Positions 37,042-46,929 of a DNA stretch of 64,000 bases are shown piece by piece. The translations under genes and the position numbers were made by a program. The stretch comes from Serratia sp. PL17 (GTDB lineage Bacteria > Pseudomonadota > Gammaproteobacteria > Enterobacterales > Enterobacteriaceae), in assembly GCF_017832355.1 (NCBI RefSeq), contig NZ_JAFIBY010000003.1, positions 469,799 through 533,798 on the forward strand, given 5' to 3'. The notes beneath the pieces were generated by a model, which saw nothing but the letters and a program-made list of their open reading frames with translations, was not told where the DNA came from and did no database searches. Positions within the stretch are counted from its first letter, which is position 1. The number at the start of each line of letters is the position of its first letter.

Positions 37042-38523
37042 ATGAAGACGATCGCCAACTCACCGCTTCCCGATGCCGTCCAGCAACCGCACTACGCACG
37101 CAGCGCATTACAAAGCCGCATGGTGCATATTGGGTTTGGTGCCTTTCACCGCGCCCATCAGGCACTGCTGACCGATCGGGTATTGAATCGTCAGGGGGGC
37201 GATTGGGGGATCTGCGAGATCAGTCTGTTTGGCGGCGATGCGTTATTCCAGACGCTGCGTCAGCAAGATCATCTGTATAGCGTGCTGGAGAAAGGTGCGG
37301 CTGGCGATCAGGCAATCGTCATCGGCGCTGTGCATGAAAGCGTTCACCGCAAGCTGGAAGGCATAGGCGCCGTCCTGGAAAAACTGGCGGAGCCTCAGGT
37401 GGCGATTGTCTCGATGACGATTACCGAGAAAGGCTACTGCATTGAACCAGGCACTGGGCAGTTGGATCTTCAGCATCAAGCGATCCTCGCCGATCTCGCC
37501 CATCCCGAGCAGCCCACAACGGTTCCTGGCATTTTGGTAGAGGCGCTACGCCTGCGTCGTGAACGTGGTCTGCCCGCCTTTACCCTGCTTTCTTGCGACA
37601 ATATTCCAGAAAACGGCCATGTACTACGCAATGCAATAGTCGGATTAGCACAAGTGCGCGACGGCGCTCTGGCCGACTGGATTACCCAACACGCCAGCTT
37701 CCCCAGCACCATGGTCGACCGCATTGTTCCAGCCGCTACGCCAGAGACGCTGAATGAAGTGGCTGATGCACTCGGCGGGGTACGCGATGAATGTGCCATC
37801 GCCTGTGAACCTTTTATTCAATGGGTGGTGGAAGACAATTTTGTCGCGGGACGCCCCGCGTGGGAACTGGCTGGCGCACAGTTGGTGAACGACGTATTGC
37901 CGTTCGAACAAATGAAGCTGCGCATGCTCAATGGCAGCCACTCCTTTTTGGCCTATCTCGGTTATCTGGGAGGCTATCAATATATAAACGACTGCATGGG
38001 CGATGAGGCTTATCGCCATGCCGCACATCACCTGATGCTGGCAGAACAGGCGCCAACCCTCAGCGTCAGCGGTATCGATCTGGCAGCCTACGCGACACAG
38101 TTAATTGAACGTTACAGCAACCCCGCCTTGCAGCATCGTACCTGGCAAATCGCCATGGACGGTACGCAAAAACTGCCGCAACGTATGTTGGACTCTGTGC
38201 GCTGGCATCTGCAGCATGGCAGCAGCTACGCAGGTCTGGCGTTAGGCGTGGCAGCCTGGATGCGCTATGTCGGTGGTGTCGATGATGCCGGCCAACCGAT
38301 AGATATCCGCGATCCGCTGTCGGCAACGCTCCAGCAGGTCGTCGCCGCAACGCCGGACGATGAACAACGCGTGATCGCCTTGTTGGGGCTAAAAAGTATT
38401 TTTGGTGAACAATTGCCAGGTAATGAGGATTTTGTCGCGGCGGTGACTCGCGCTTATCTGTCACTGCGCGATCGTGGCGCACGGGAAACGGTAAAAAACT
38501 GGGTGTCGACGCAGCTGGCGTAA
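37042..38523 (+). CDS. uxuB: Fructuronate reductase (mannitol-dehydrogenase family)
   Basis: A 493-residue NAD-linked polyol dehydrogenase (E. coli UxuB 486). It reduces D-fructuronate to D-mannonate, the step before UxuA. MVHIGFGAFHRAHQALLTD is the NAD-binding region, and LRMLNGSHSFLAYLGYLGGY is the family signature with the catalytic Lys two residues before it (EQMKLRMLNGSHS). The start at 37042 has a good ribosome site, while the upstream frame (MKKTPLSAKK...) has none. Mannitol dehydrogenase or UxuB-like paralogues are possible, but the uxuA neighbour decides. Confidence 0.9.
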   Translation: MKTIANSPLPDAVQQPHYARSALQSRMVHIGFGAFHRAHQALLTDRVLNRQGGDWGICEISLFGGDALFQTLRQQDHLYSVLEKGAAGDQAIVIGAVHESVHRKLEGIGAVLEKLAEPQVAIVSMTITEKGYCIEPGTGQLDLQHQAILADLAHPEQPTTVPGILVEALRLRRERGLPAFTLLSCDNIPENGHVLRNAIVGLAQVRDGALADWITQHASFPSTMVDRIVPAATPETLNEVADALGGVRDECAIACEPFIQWVVEDNFVAGRPAWELAGAQLVNDVLPFEQMKLRMLNGSHSFLAYLGYLGGYQYINDCMGDEAYRHAAHHLMLAEQAPTLSVSGIDLAAYATQLIERYSNPALQHRTWQIAMDGTQKLPQRMLDSVRWHLQHGSSYAGLALGVAAWMRYVGGVDDAGQPIDIRDPLSATLQQVVAATPDDEQRVIALLGLKSIFGEQLPGNEDFVAAVTRAYLSLRDRGARETVKNWVSTQLA

Positions 38524-38585
38524 TATCGCTGGCCGGCAATGGTGCAATAAAGGTTGGGAATCGTTTTTTAACGTACAGAGAAAAT

Positions 38586-38616
38586 GGCCATGCCGGACGG
38601 TTCATCCGGCATGGCC
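38586..38616 (-). terminator. Terminator after the fimbrial-like gene
   Basis: GGCCATGCCGGA/TCCGGCATGGCC is a perfect 12-bp stem; on the minus strand ATTTTCTC follows. It ends the minus-strand fimbrial-like gene and also lies past uxuB. Confidence 0.85.
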
Positions 38617-38623
38617 GAACGAC

Positions 38624-38932
38624 TTAACGATAAACTACCGTCATTACTGCAAGTTTTTTCTGTTGATCCACCCACCGCATTTCGGTTGTGCCTAAATTCA
38701 GTGGAAGCTCTTTGCGTGTATCATCAAATTTTGACAGGGCCTGTTGACCTTGATAGTACTGCCCATTGCGGTAACATTGCGTATTGGCCGTTGAATCGGT
38801 GACATTCACCGCGCAGGGGCTTTCCACAATAGAACCGACAAAACGAATAACCCCGCCAGTGGTTCCTGCATGACTTGCTGCCGTCCATGAAAACAATATT
38901 CCTACGATCAAAAATAACCGAAAGACATTCAT
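38624..38932 (-). CDS. Orphan fimbrial-like secreted protein
   Basis: A 102-residue protein with a signal peptide (MNVFRLFLIVGILFSWTAASHA|GTTGG) and a start like a type 1 pilin: GGVIRFVGSIVESPCAVNV. Two cysteines (SPCAV and TQCYRN) could form a disulfide bond. It is much shorter than a full pilin (about 160-180) and has no usher or chaperone nearby, so it may be a decayed or specialised subunit, or a free periplasmic protein. It is absent from this site in E. coli. Confidence 0.65.
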   Translation of the reverse strand: MNVFRLFLIVGILFSWTAASHAGTTGGVIRFVGSIVESPCAVNVTDSTANTQCYRNGQYYQGQQALSKFDDTRKELPLNLGTTEMRWVDQQKKLAVMTVVYR

Positions 38933-39250
38933 GGCAACCTCATTTTTTTGTTAAGCCAATTTAAACATAGAGGATCTTCTTAAGAATAATCGCAAGGTCA
39001 GGGTAATTATTTGGCGGGTAATCGGGCAATTAACAAAGAAAAAACAAGCTACTAACAATCAGTATCCATGGCTAATACATGGTTTTTGCTAAGAATTTTC
39101 CGACAAATTATCGTCGATTTGGCCAGTTAAATATCGCATTCTAACCTGCTAAATTTGTGACCTGAAGCAAGCTGGGCAGCCTCTTGTACTCAAGCCAAAC
39201 AGGTGGCTTATTTATTGATCAGTCGAAATTATTAACATCAGGAATAATAC
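38933..39250. promoter_or_regulatory. Upstream region of yeiR and the fimbrial-like gene
   Basis: A 318-bp AT-rich gap between divergent genes. No Zur-like palindrome (GTTATA-TATAAC type) is visible although yeiR encodes a zinc GTPase. ATCCATGGCTAATACATGGTTTT near 39065 holds a short CATGG/CATGG direct repeat. Nothing more was seen. Confidence 0.3.
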
Positions 39251-40225
39251 ATGACCAAAACTAACCTGATCACCGGTTTCCTCGGCAGTGGTAAAACCAC
39301 CACCATACGTCATTTATTGGCAAACAAACCGGAACACGAACGCTGGGCCGTGCTGGTAAATGAATTCGGTGAAATCGGTATCGACGGCGCATTGCTGGCA
39401 GACAGCGGCGCAGTGTTGAAGGAGATCCCGGGGGGGTGCATGTGTTGCGTTAACGGGCTGCCAATGCAGGTTGGACTCAACATGCTCCTGCAACAAAGCA
39501 AACCTGACCGGTTACTGATCGAACCGACCGGCCTCGGTCATCCGAAACAGATTCTGTCATTGCTGACACAAGACAGTTATGCCGGCTGGATTGAACTGCA
39601 AGCCACCCTCTGTCTGCTGGACGCACGTCAGCTCAGTGAACCGCGCTACCGCGAAAATGAAAACTTCCGCGATCAACTGGCAGCCGCAGACATTATTCTG
39701 GCGAGCAAAAGCGATACTTATCACCCCGAGGATCTGCTGGCCTTGCAACAATGGGCGGCGCAGGATCCCCGGCAACGCCCGCTTTATCCGATCGTACAGG
39801 GACAAGCAGATGTTACCTTGCTCGACCAGCCTCGCACAAATCGCACAGAATTACCGGATGCACAACATCATCATAGCCATGCCAAAACGCAAGGCCTGGC
39901 CGCACTGCGGTTGCCGGAAACGTCACGCTGGCGCAGAGCACTCAATCAGGGGCAGGGATTTACCAGCTGCGGCTGGATCTTTGATGCCGACACCGTATTC
40001 GATACCGTTGGCATTATGGAGTGGATACGCCTGGCCCCCGTTGAACGCGCCAAAGGTGTGGTACGCATTGCTGAAGGCACATTATTGATCAACCGTCAGG
40101 GACAAGATCTCAGTATCGAAACACGCCCAGTGGCACCACTGGACAGCCGAATTGAACTCATTCACAACGAGAACGCCGACTGGAACACATTACAAGCCAA
40201 GCTGTTTACTATTCGTTTAAGTTGA
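39251..40225 (+). CDS. yeiR: Zinc-binding GTPase YeiR (COG0523 family)
   Basis: A 324-residue G3E GTPase (E. coli YeiR 328). GFLGSGKTT (residues about 8-16) is Walker A, GGCMCC is the CxCC metal motif of COG0523, and SKSD stands for the guanine-binding NKxD. A CobW C-terminal domain runs from about residue 230, and HHHSH at about 200 may bind zinc. E. coli YeiR binds zinc and helps in low-zinc growth; a metallochaperone role is inferred. CAGGAATAATAC precedes the ATG. The gene order yeiR-lpxT-mepS is as in E. coli. Confidence 0.92.
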   Translation: MTKTNLITGFLGSGKTTTIRHLLANKPEHERWAVLVNEFGEIGIDGALLADSGAVLKEIPGGCMCCVNGLPMQVGLNMLLQQSKPDRLLIEPTGLGHPKQILSLLTQDSYAGWIELQATLCLLDARQLSEPRYRENENFRDQLAAADIILASKSDTYHPEDLLALQQWAAQDPRQRPLYPIVQGQADVTLLDQPRTNRTELPDAQHHHSHAKTQGLAALRLPETSRWRRALNQGQGFTSCGWIFDADTVFDTVGIMEWIRLAPVERAKGVVRIAEGTLLINRQGQDLSIETRPVAPLDSRIELIHNENADWNTLQAKLFTIRLS

Positions 40226-40277
40226 GATCTTTACCGTTAGCACCCTTTTTATTTATAGACTTACAACAGGTTATGCC

Positions 40278-40988
40278 ATGACTCGCCGCAATTTACCCTT
40301 CATCATCTTTTTCAATTTACTGGGCATTGCGCTGTTTCTGTCCTGGTTCCTGCCGGCTAACCACGGTGTTTGGTTTACTGTGGACTCTTCCATTTTCTTC
40401 TTTTTCAATCGTCATTTAGCCACTGACTCCAACTTTTTGCATTTGGTGGCCATTACCAATAACCGTGCATTTGACGTAATGTCACTGCTCGCAATGGGGT
40501 TGCTGTATCTGTTTTTTTACCTGCAGCAAAATGCCGCAGGCCGTCGCCGTTTATTGATCACCGGCGTTGTTATGCTGTTGACTGCCGTGGTGTTGAACCA
40601 GCTTGGGCATTTGCTGCCGGTCAAGCACCCTAGCCCGTCGCTGAGCTTTGAGAATATCAACCGCGTCAGTGAACTGACCGGCATTCCTACCAAAGACGCT
40701 TCCAGTGACAGTTTCCCTGGCGATCACGGTATGATGCTGATGATTTTTTCATGCTTCATGCTGCGCTACTTTAATTGCCGGGCATTTATCGTCGCGCTGT
40801 TGATCACCCTGGTATTTTCATTACCACGCGTGATGATTGGCGCCCACTGGTTTACGGATATCGCCGTTGGTTCACTGTCTGTCGTGTTGGTTGGTGCCAG
40901 CTGGTGTCTGATGACTCCGTTCAGTGATGTATTGATTCAGCGCCTGAACGATATGCTGCCTGGCAAGCACCGCCCATCGCAGCCATAA
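40278..40988 (+). CDS. lpxT: Lipid A 1-diphosphate synthase LpxT
   Basis: A 236-residue inner-membrane enzyme (E. coli 237) with five to six helices and a PAP2 phosphatase-like active site: KHPSPSLSFEN (motif 1), SFPGDHGMM (motif 2, His) and RVMIGAHWFTDIAVG (motif 3, His and Asp). It moves a phosphate from undecaprenyl pyrophosphate to lipid A on the periplasmic side. It starts 52 bp after yeiR. Confidence 0.92.
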   Translation: MTRRNLPFIIFFNLLGIALFLSWFLPANHGVWFTVDSSIFFFFNRHLATDSNFLHLVAITNNRAFDVMSLLAMGLLYLFFYLQQNAAGRRRLLITGVVMLLTAVVLNQLGHLLPVKHPSPSLSFENINRVSELTGIPTKDASSDSFPGDHGMMLMIFSCFMLRYFNCRAFIVALLITLVFSLPRVMIGAHWFTDIAVGSLSVVLVGASWCLMTPFSDVLIQRLNDMLPGKHRPSQP

Positions 40989-41397
40989 CAAATCGTGATA
41001 CCCCGCAGGAGGCCGACCGGCCTCCTGATGATTCCCTCACCGTTTTCTGCTTATTTGCACATCATCGCGTTAACGCTTTCGCCGCCTGAATTGACGCAAA
41101 ACCAGCACAACGAACGATTAGCGTTTTTTATATGAAGATTTACATTATGTTACATCACAAATTCATATAAAAAAGGGCGGAAAAAGGCTCGCAATCCCCA
41201 ATTCGTTACGGTAATCTCGGATGCGTTTGTGCCTGGTTTAACTCAACTCAGCGTCAAATCGATTAAAAATGTGCGTTCCAGCACGTTTTGAACGGTAAGC
41301 GATTGTCGAGTAAACAGCAGCAGACTAGTCTCGTTCCGTTTGGCATTTTTCAGGTAGCGACTTTCGTCGTTAAGGACTTCAAGGGAAAACAACAACA
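40989..41397 (+). promoter_or_regulatory. 409-bp gap with long mepS leader
   Basis: A hairpin CAGGAGGCCG/CGGCCTCCTG at 41006-41027 follows lpxT and may be a terminator, although T-poor. Then comes an AT-rich run near 41100-41170 with an imperfect TTTTTTATATGA/TTCATATAAAAAA dyad, and about 200 bp of leader before mepS. E. coli mepS also has a long 5' leader. No ORF fits. Confidence 0.45.
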
Positions 41398-41973
41398 ATG
41401 GTCAAATCTCAACCGTTTCTGAGATATTTTTTGCGGGTAGTACCTGCAATTGCCGCAGCGGTAATGCTCTCCGCGTGTAGCACGACTCACACTTCGAACT
41501 TGAATAACGCACAAACTGAGATGCGTGCAGTTAATGACAAAGATGGTCTTTTACTGCAAGCCTCTCAGGATGAATTCGAAGCAATGGTCCGTAACGTTGA
41601 CGTTAAGTCAAAAATTATGGACCAGTATGCAGACTGGAAAGGCGTTCGCTACCGTTTAGGTGGTGAAACCAAGCGCGGCATCGATTGCTCAGCGTTTGTA
41701 CAACGCACCTTCCGTGAACAGTTTGGTATGGATTTACCGCGTTCAACCTATGAACAGGAAGACGTTGGCAAGAAGATCTTGCGTACCAAACTGCGTCCTG
41801 GCGATCTGGTGCTGTTCCGCGCCGGCTCTACCGGACGCCATGTCGGCATCTATTTAGGTAACGATCAATTTGTTCATGCCTCGACCAGTAACGGCGTGAT
41901 GATTTCAAAACTGAGCGATAACTACTGGGATAAACGTTATCGTGAAGGCCGCCGAGTGCTTACCCGCAGTTGA
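41398..41973 (+). CDS. mepS: Murein DD-endopeptidase / LD-carboxypeptidase MepS (Spr)
   Basis: A 191-residue outer-membrane lipoprotein (E. coli 188). The signal ends in lipobox LSAC with Cys 27. The NlpC/P60 catalytic domain follows with Cys in [12 protein letters not shown], His in [10 protein letters not shown] and His in [10 protein letters not shown]. It cleaves peptidoglycan cross-links to allow growth and is itself degraded by the NlpI-Prc system in E. coli. Confidence 0.95.
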   Translation: MVKSQPFLRYFLRVVPAIAAAVMLSACSTTHTSNLNNAQTEMRAVNDKDGLLLQASQDEFEAMVRNVDVKSKIMDQYADWKGVRYRLGGETKRGIDCSAFVQRTFREQFGMDLPRSTYEQEDVGKKILRTKLRPGDLVLFRAGSTGRHVGIYLGNDQFVHASTSNGVMISKLSDNYWDKRYREGRRVLTRS

Positions 41974-42014
41974 CGGTACCAACCTGATTGTCCTGAATAC
42001 CAAACGAGCGATAG

Positions 42015-42042
42015 AACGCTGCCTTCGGGCAGCGTTTTTTTT
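42015..42042 (+). terminator. Rho-independent terminator after mepS
   Basis: AACGCTGCC/GGCAGCGTT 9-bp stem with a TTCG tetraloop and eight T. Confidence 0.95.
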
Positions 42043-42338
42043 GCCCCGCCTAACCTCGAGACATCATTGCGCTATCAGCGATCGATTCGATTGGCTTTCT
42101 GCTGCCCTCCCCTTATTTATTTCGCGATATTATTTTCGGGAAACTGCACCTCAGATGAAAAACTCACCTATTATCGTCAAATGGAGATAATGCCAATAAT
42201 GCGTTAGTGGGCCATATCGGCCGATTGTCATTCGCGAGATGTGCGATGAATAATGACTGCAAGACCAGCATTGGGATATATTACGCAGTCACTTTATAAC
42301 AAAAACAGTTTGATACGCCGTGCTCAGGGGGCAGGTTT
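42043..42338 (+). promoter_or_regulatory. Upstream region of pdeN
   Basis: About 300 bp with no coding frame. It is AT-rich near 42110-42300 and ends GGGGGCAGGTTT, the ribosome site of pdeN. No named operator is visible. Confidence 0.3.
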
Positions 42339-43925
42339 ATGGGCTTGAAAAGGGCATTTGCACGCCATGTCTCGCACAGAAGACGTAGCCTGGCTAAAAG
42401 CGGCATTGTAGCCCTGGTGTTTTTTATCCTGTTTATGGCTATTACGCTTTCTTTGATTAGCCACCAGCGTACGCAATATCAACGTGTGGTGGAACAACGC
42501 ACGCAAGAATTCACTCTCAAAATCTTTAATGAGTTAACGGAAATCATGCAGCAATTGTTGCCGTTAACCGAACAATCCTGTGCAACCAGCCAACCGGATA
42601 TTACCTACCAAGCAGCTTTCCATTCCGGCGTACGTACTTTTATGCTGGTAAAAAACGGCATTGCCTACTGTTCTTCCGCTACCGGCAACATGACGCTGGC
42701 GCTGAAAAGCATCTATCCGGAAATAAACCAACAACAGCCGCTGGACCTCAAACTACAGCAGGGTACGCCATTAGTGCCGGGAAAACCCGCCGTCGCCGTG
42801 TGGTTACGCCAACCGGGCAAGGAAGATACCGGTATACTGGCTACGCTGGATATTGGGCTAATGCCCCAACAAATGTTCAGCCCCACCGCCGATCGGGCGA
42901 CAAGCATTGCCATTATTCTCGGCGATCGCGCCCTCACCAGTTTTAGCCCAAACCTGATGCCGGTTAACCAACTGCCCAACGAGCAGGCCGACCGTATATC
43001 CATCGCCGGCACGCCGATGACCATTCTGTTTTATAACCAAAAGCTGACGCCCAACGATATCAGGCTAACCCTTCTGGGTAGCCTGATCCTGTCGGTGATG
43101 ATCGGTGTGCTGTGCTACTACATGCTGTTGTTGCGCCAAAGTCCAGAACGCGCCCTGATGCGTGGCATCAAGTACAACGAGTTCTTTATCGAGTATCAAC
43201 CGGTCTTTCATACCAAAACCGGCGCCATTGGTGGCCTGGAAGCGTTGATCCGCTGGCAACACCCCATCGAAGGGCGTATACCGCCAGATTTATTTATCCC
43301 CTATGCCGAAAGCGAAGGGCTGATAGTGCCACTGACACGCCACCTGTTCCGCCTGATTGCCGAAGACGCCCCTAAACTGGCAACGGCTTTGCCGCAGGGG
43401 GCAAAACTCGGGTTGAACATCTCCCCTTCACATCTCAGTGCGCCCTCTTTCCATCACGATGTGTATGAACTGCTGGCCCAATTACCGTGCAACTATTTTA
43501 CGCTGGTCTTTGAAATTACCGAGCGCGGTATGGTGGAAGAAGACAGTGCGTTGACAGAGTTCGACTGGCTGCACCAGCAGGGGATTGAAATCGCTATTGA
43601 TGATTTTGGTACCGGCCACAGTGCACTGATTTATCTGGAGCGATTTAGCATGGATTACCTGAAAATCGATCGCGGCTTCGTTAACTCGATCGGTCGGGAT
43701 ACCGTCACGGCACCCGTTCTGGACGCGGTCATTTCACTGGCCAAAAAATTGAAGATGCAAACCGTGGCGGAAGGGGTTGAAACAGCCGAACAAGTGTACT
43801 TCCTGCAGGAGCACGACGTTAACTTTATGCAGGGGTATTATTACAGCAAACCCTTGAGCATCGATAACTTCATGGCGTATTGCAATGCCCATCCCGTATT
43901 TGACTATCAGGCACTCAAGGCGTGA
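42339..43925 (+). CDS. pdeN: c-di-GMP phosphodiesterase PdeN (Rtn), CSS-EAL protein
   Basis: A 528-residue inner-membrane enzyme (E. coli Rtn/PdeN 518). One helix at residues about 22-43 is followed by a periplasmic CSS-motif domain with Cys in AYCSSATG and a second Cys at EQSCATSQ. Another helix at about 240-260 leads into the EAL domain. The EAL signature reads LEALIRW, followed by NISPSHL, EITERG, IDDFGTGHSAL, DYLKIDRGF and AEGVET, so the catalytic set looks complete. In CSS-EAL proteins the Cys pair senses periplasmic redox state. The gene lies between mepS and yejA, as in E. coli. Confidence 0.92.
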   Translation: MGLKRAFARHVSHRRRSLAKSGIVALVFFILFMAITLSLISHQRTQYQRVVEQRTQEFTLKIFNELTEIMQQLLPLTEQSCATSQPDITYQAAFHSGVRTFMLVKNGIAYCSSATGNMTLALKSIYPEINQQQPLDLKLQQGTPLVPGKPAVAVWLRQPGKEDTGILATLDIGLMPQQMFSPTADRATSIAIILGDRALTSFSPNLMPVNQLPNEQADRISIAGTPMTILFYNQKLTPNDIRLTLLGSLILSVMIGVLCYYMLLLRQSPERALMRGIKYNEFFIEYQPVFHTKTGAIGGLEALIRWQHPIEGRIPPDLFIPYAESEGLIVPLTRHLFRLIAEDAPKLATALPQGAKLGLNISPSHLSAPSFHHDVYELLAQLPCNYFTLVFEITERGMVEEDSALTEFDWLHQQGIEIAIDDFGTGHSALIYLERFSMDYLKIDRGFVNSIGRDTVTAPVLDAVISLAKKLKMQTVAEGVETAEQVYFLQEHDVNFMQGYYYSKPLSIDNFMAYCNAHPVFDYQALKA

Positions 43926-44015
43926 GTTCTCTCATGTATTTACCCTGCTGCGTGGCAAAAAATGGCCTGCCGGCCGCAGGTTTAACTGACTTTACAGCAG
44001 GAGCTTACCGTTAAG

Positions 44016-45824
44016 ATGTCCATACGCGTTTTTGCTGCCCTGGTGCTCTCGGCACTGAGCCTTGGCCTGCAGGCTGAACCCCTCAATGAAAGCTATGCTT
44101 TCGCCCAGCTCGGTGAGCCGAAATACGCCACTGACTTCAGCCATTATGACTACGTCAACCCGGCGGCACCGAAGGGAGGCGATGTGCGCCTGGCAGCCAT
44201 CGGGACCTACGATAATTTTAACCGCTATGCCCCACGCGGCGTTCCCGGCGAACGGACCGACGCGCTGTATGACACGCTGTTCACCACCTCAGACGATGAA
44301 ATCGGCAGTTACTATCCGCTGATTGCCGAATCTGCTCGCTTCCCTGCGGATATGCGCTGGGTAGAGCTGGATATTAATGCCCGCGCCCGTTTCCACGACG
44401 GCAGCCCCATTACCGCCGCCGACGTGGCTTTCACGTTTAATAAGTTTATGACCGAAGGCGTACCGCAATTTCGCGTGCTGTATAAAGGCATTACGGTCAA
44501 GGCGATCTCACGTCTGACAGTGCGTATAGAATTCCCTCAGCCGGATAAAGACAAACTGCTCGGGCTGTTCAGCCTCCCCATTTTGCCGCAAAGCTTTTGG
44601 AAAGATCATAAGCTGAATGAACCGCTGAACACGCCGCCACTCAGCAGCGGCCCCTATAAGATCGCCAGCTATCGGCTTGGCCAATACATTACCTACCAAC
44701 GCGTGCGCGATTACTGGGCCGCCAATCTGCCGGTCAACCGCGGCCGCTTTAATTTCGACAGCATTCGTTACGACTACTACCTCGACGACAAAGTCGCGCT
44801 GGAAGCCTTCAAGGCCGGTGCCTATGACTTCCGTATTGAAGGTTCGCCAAAAAGCTGGGCCACGCAGTATCAGGGCGGCAATTTCGCCCGTAACTACATC
44901 ATCAAACAAGATGAAACCAACCAGGCGGCGCAAAATACGCGCTGGCTGGCCTTCAATATGAGACGCCCGCTGTTCGCCGATCCTCGGGTGCGGGAAGCAC
45001 TCACGTTGGCTTTCGACTTTGATTGGATGAATAAGGCGCTGTATTACAACGCCTATCAACGGACTAACAGCTATTTCCAAAACACACCATACGCGGCCAG
45101 TGGTTACCCAGACGCGGCTGAACTGGCGCTGTTGGCCCCGCTGAAGGGCAAAGTACCGGCTGAAGTGTTCACCAGTATTTACCAGCCGCCGACCTCTGAC
45201 GGCAGCGGCAACGATCGCCAAAACCTGCTTAAGGCCACTCAGTTGTTAAAGCTGGCCGGTTGGGAAGTGAAAAACCAACAATTGGTGAACAGCAAAACCG
45301 GCAAACCGTTCACCTTTGAGTTGATGCTGCTGAGCGGTAGCAACTTCCAGTACGTATTACCGCTTCAGCACAACCTGAAACGGTTGGGCATTGATATGCA
45401 GATCCGTGAGATCGACATATCTCAATTCACCAAACGCATGCGCGACGGCGATTTCGATATGATGCCAACGGTCTATATGGCAATGCCGTTCCCCAGTACC
45501 AGCCTCCTGACACTTTGGGACTCCAAATATATTGATTCCAGTTGGAACACTTCGGGTGTCACCGATCCGGCGGTCGACAGCCTGGTCAGGCAGATCGCCG
45601 CACATCAGGGCGATGAAAAAGCCCTGCTGCCACTTGGCCGGGCGCTGGATCGGGTACTGACCTGGAATAGATATATGTTGCCGATGTGGTATTCCAATCA
45701 CGACCGTTATGCTTATTGGGACAAATTCTCTACGCCGCCAATTCGCCCTGCCTACGTGATCGGTTTCGACAACTGGTGGTTTGACGTTAACAAGGCGGCC
45801 CGTTTACCGGCCCAACAGCAATAA
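44016..45824 (+). CDS. yejA: Peptide ABC transporter periplasmic binding protein YejA
   Basis: A 602-residue SBP_bac_5 protein (E. coli 604) with a Sec signal ([18 protein letters not shown]). [41 protein letters not shown] start and [39 protein letters not shown] match the family. It feeds the YejBEF importer, which in E. coli takes up microcin C and small formyl peptides. The operon yejABEF follows with 10, -4 and 1 bp spacing. Confidence 0.92.
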   Translation: MSIRVFAALVLSALSLGLQAEPLNESYAFAQLGEPKYATDFSHYDYVNPAAPKGGDVRLAAIGTYDNFNRYAPRGVPGERTDALYDTLFTTSDDEIGSYYPLIAESARFPADMRWVELDINARARFHDGSPITAADVAFTFNKFMTEGVPQFRVLYKGITVKAISRLTVRIEFPQPDKDKLLGLFSLPILPQSFWKDHKLNEPLNTPPLSSGPYKIASYRLGQYITYQRVRDYWAANLPVNRGRFNFDSIRYDYYLDDKVALEAFKAGAYDFRIEGSPKSWATQYQGGNFARNYIIKQDETNQAAQNTRWLAFNMRRPLFADPRVREALTLAFDFDWMNKALYYNAYQRTNSYFQNTPYAASGYPDAAELALLAPLKGKVPAEVFTSIYQPPTSDGSGNDRQNLLKATQLLKLAGWEVKNQQLVNSKTGKPFTFELMLLSGSNFQYVLPLQHNLKRLGIDMQIREIDISQFTKRMRDGDFDMMPTVYMAMPFPSTSLLTLWDSKYIDSSWNTSGVTDPAVDSLVRQIAAHQGDEKALLPLGRALDRVLTWNRYMLPMWYSNHDRYAYWDKFSTPPIRPAYVIGFDNWWFDVNKAARLPAQQQ

Positions 45825-45834
45825 GGAGTCTGCG

Positions 45835-46929
45835 ATGGCGGCTTATCTGATTCGCAGATTGTTGCTGATTATCCCCACGCTGTGGGCGATCATCACCATT
45901 AACTTTTTCATCGTGCAAATCGCCCCTGGCGGGCCGGTCGATCAGGCCATTGCTGCCATTGAAATGGGCCAAAGCAGCGGTTTCGGCGGCGGTGGCGCCG
46001 GTGAAAAACTGGGCCATGCACGCATCGGTGTCGGCAGCGCGACGGATAGCCAGTACCGCGGCTCGCGCGGCCTGGATCCGGAGGTTATCGCCGAGATCAC
46101 CAAACGTTATGGCTTCGACAAACCCTTGCACGAGCGCTATTTCACCATGCTGTGGAACTACATGCGCTTTGACTTTGGTGACAGCCTGTTTCGCGGTGCG
46201 TCAGTAATGCAGCTGATTGGCCATAGCCTGCCTGTCTCTATTACGCTGGGGTTGTGGAGCACGCTGATTATCTATTTGGTGTCGATACCGCTGGGTATCC
46301 GCAAAGCCGTCAATAACGGCAGCGCCTTTGATACCTGGAGTAGCACCCTGATTATCATCGGTTATGCTATTCCTGCTTTCCTGTTCGCCATTCTGATGAT
46401 CGTGCTGTTCGCCGGCGGCAGCTACCTCGATTGGTTCCCACTTCGCGGTCTGGTTTCCAGCAACTTCGATACCCTGCCGTGGTACGGCAAAATAACCGAT
46501 TACCTGTGGCATATCACACTGCCGGTGTTGGCGACGGTGATTGGCGGTTTCGCCACGCTCACGATGCTGACCAAGAATTCGTTTCTCGATGAAATCCGCA
46601 AACAGTACGTGGTGACTGCACGCGCCAAAGGGCTCGACGAGAAGAAAATCCTTTACCGACACGTGTTCCGAAACGCGATGCTGCTGGTTATCGCAGGCTT
46701 CCCGGCGACCTTTGTCAGCATGTTCTTCACCGGTTCATTGTTGATCGAGGTGATGTTCTCGCTCAATGGGCTGGGGTTACTGGGTTACGACGCCACCCTG
46801 CAACGGGATTATCCCGTCATGTTCGGCACGTTGTATATCTTCACCCTGATTGGCCTGCTCTTGAATATCCTCAGCGACATCACCTATACCCTGGTCGATC
46901 CGCGCATTGATTTCGAGGCACGCCAATGA
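45835..46929 (+). CDS. yejB: Peptide ABC transporter permease YejB
   Basis: A 364-residue permease, the same length as E. coli YejB, with six helices. [40 protein letters not shown] heads it, and [26 protein letters not shown] is the EAA loop that contacts the ATPase. A glycine-rich stretch (residues about 47-60) is typical of YejB. The ATG follows AATAAGGAGTCTGCG, an ideal ribosome site. Confidence 0.94.
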   Translation: MAAYLIRRLLLIIPTLWAIITINFFIVQIAPGGPVDQAIAAIEMGQSSGFGGGGAGEKLGHARIGVGSATDSQYRGSRGLDPEVIAEITKRYGFDKPLHERYFTMLWNYMRFDFGDSLFRGASVMQLIGHSLPVSITLGLWSTLIIYLVSIPLGIRKAVNNGSAFDTWSSTLIIIGYAIPAFLFAILMIVLFAGGSYLDWFPLRGLVSSNFDTLPWYGKITDYLWHITLPVLATVIGGFATLTMLTKNSFLDEIRKQYVVTARAKGLDEKKILYRHVFRNAMLLVIAGFPATFVSMFFTGSLLIEVMFSLNGLGLLGYDATLQRDYPVMFGTLYIFTLIGLLLNILSDITYTLVDPRIDFEARQ

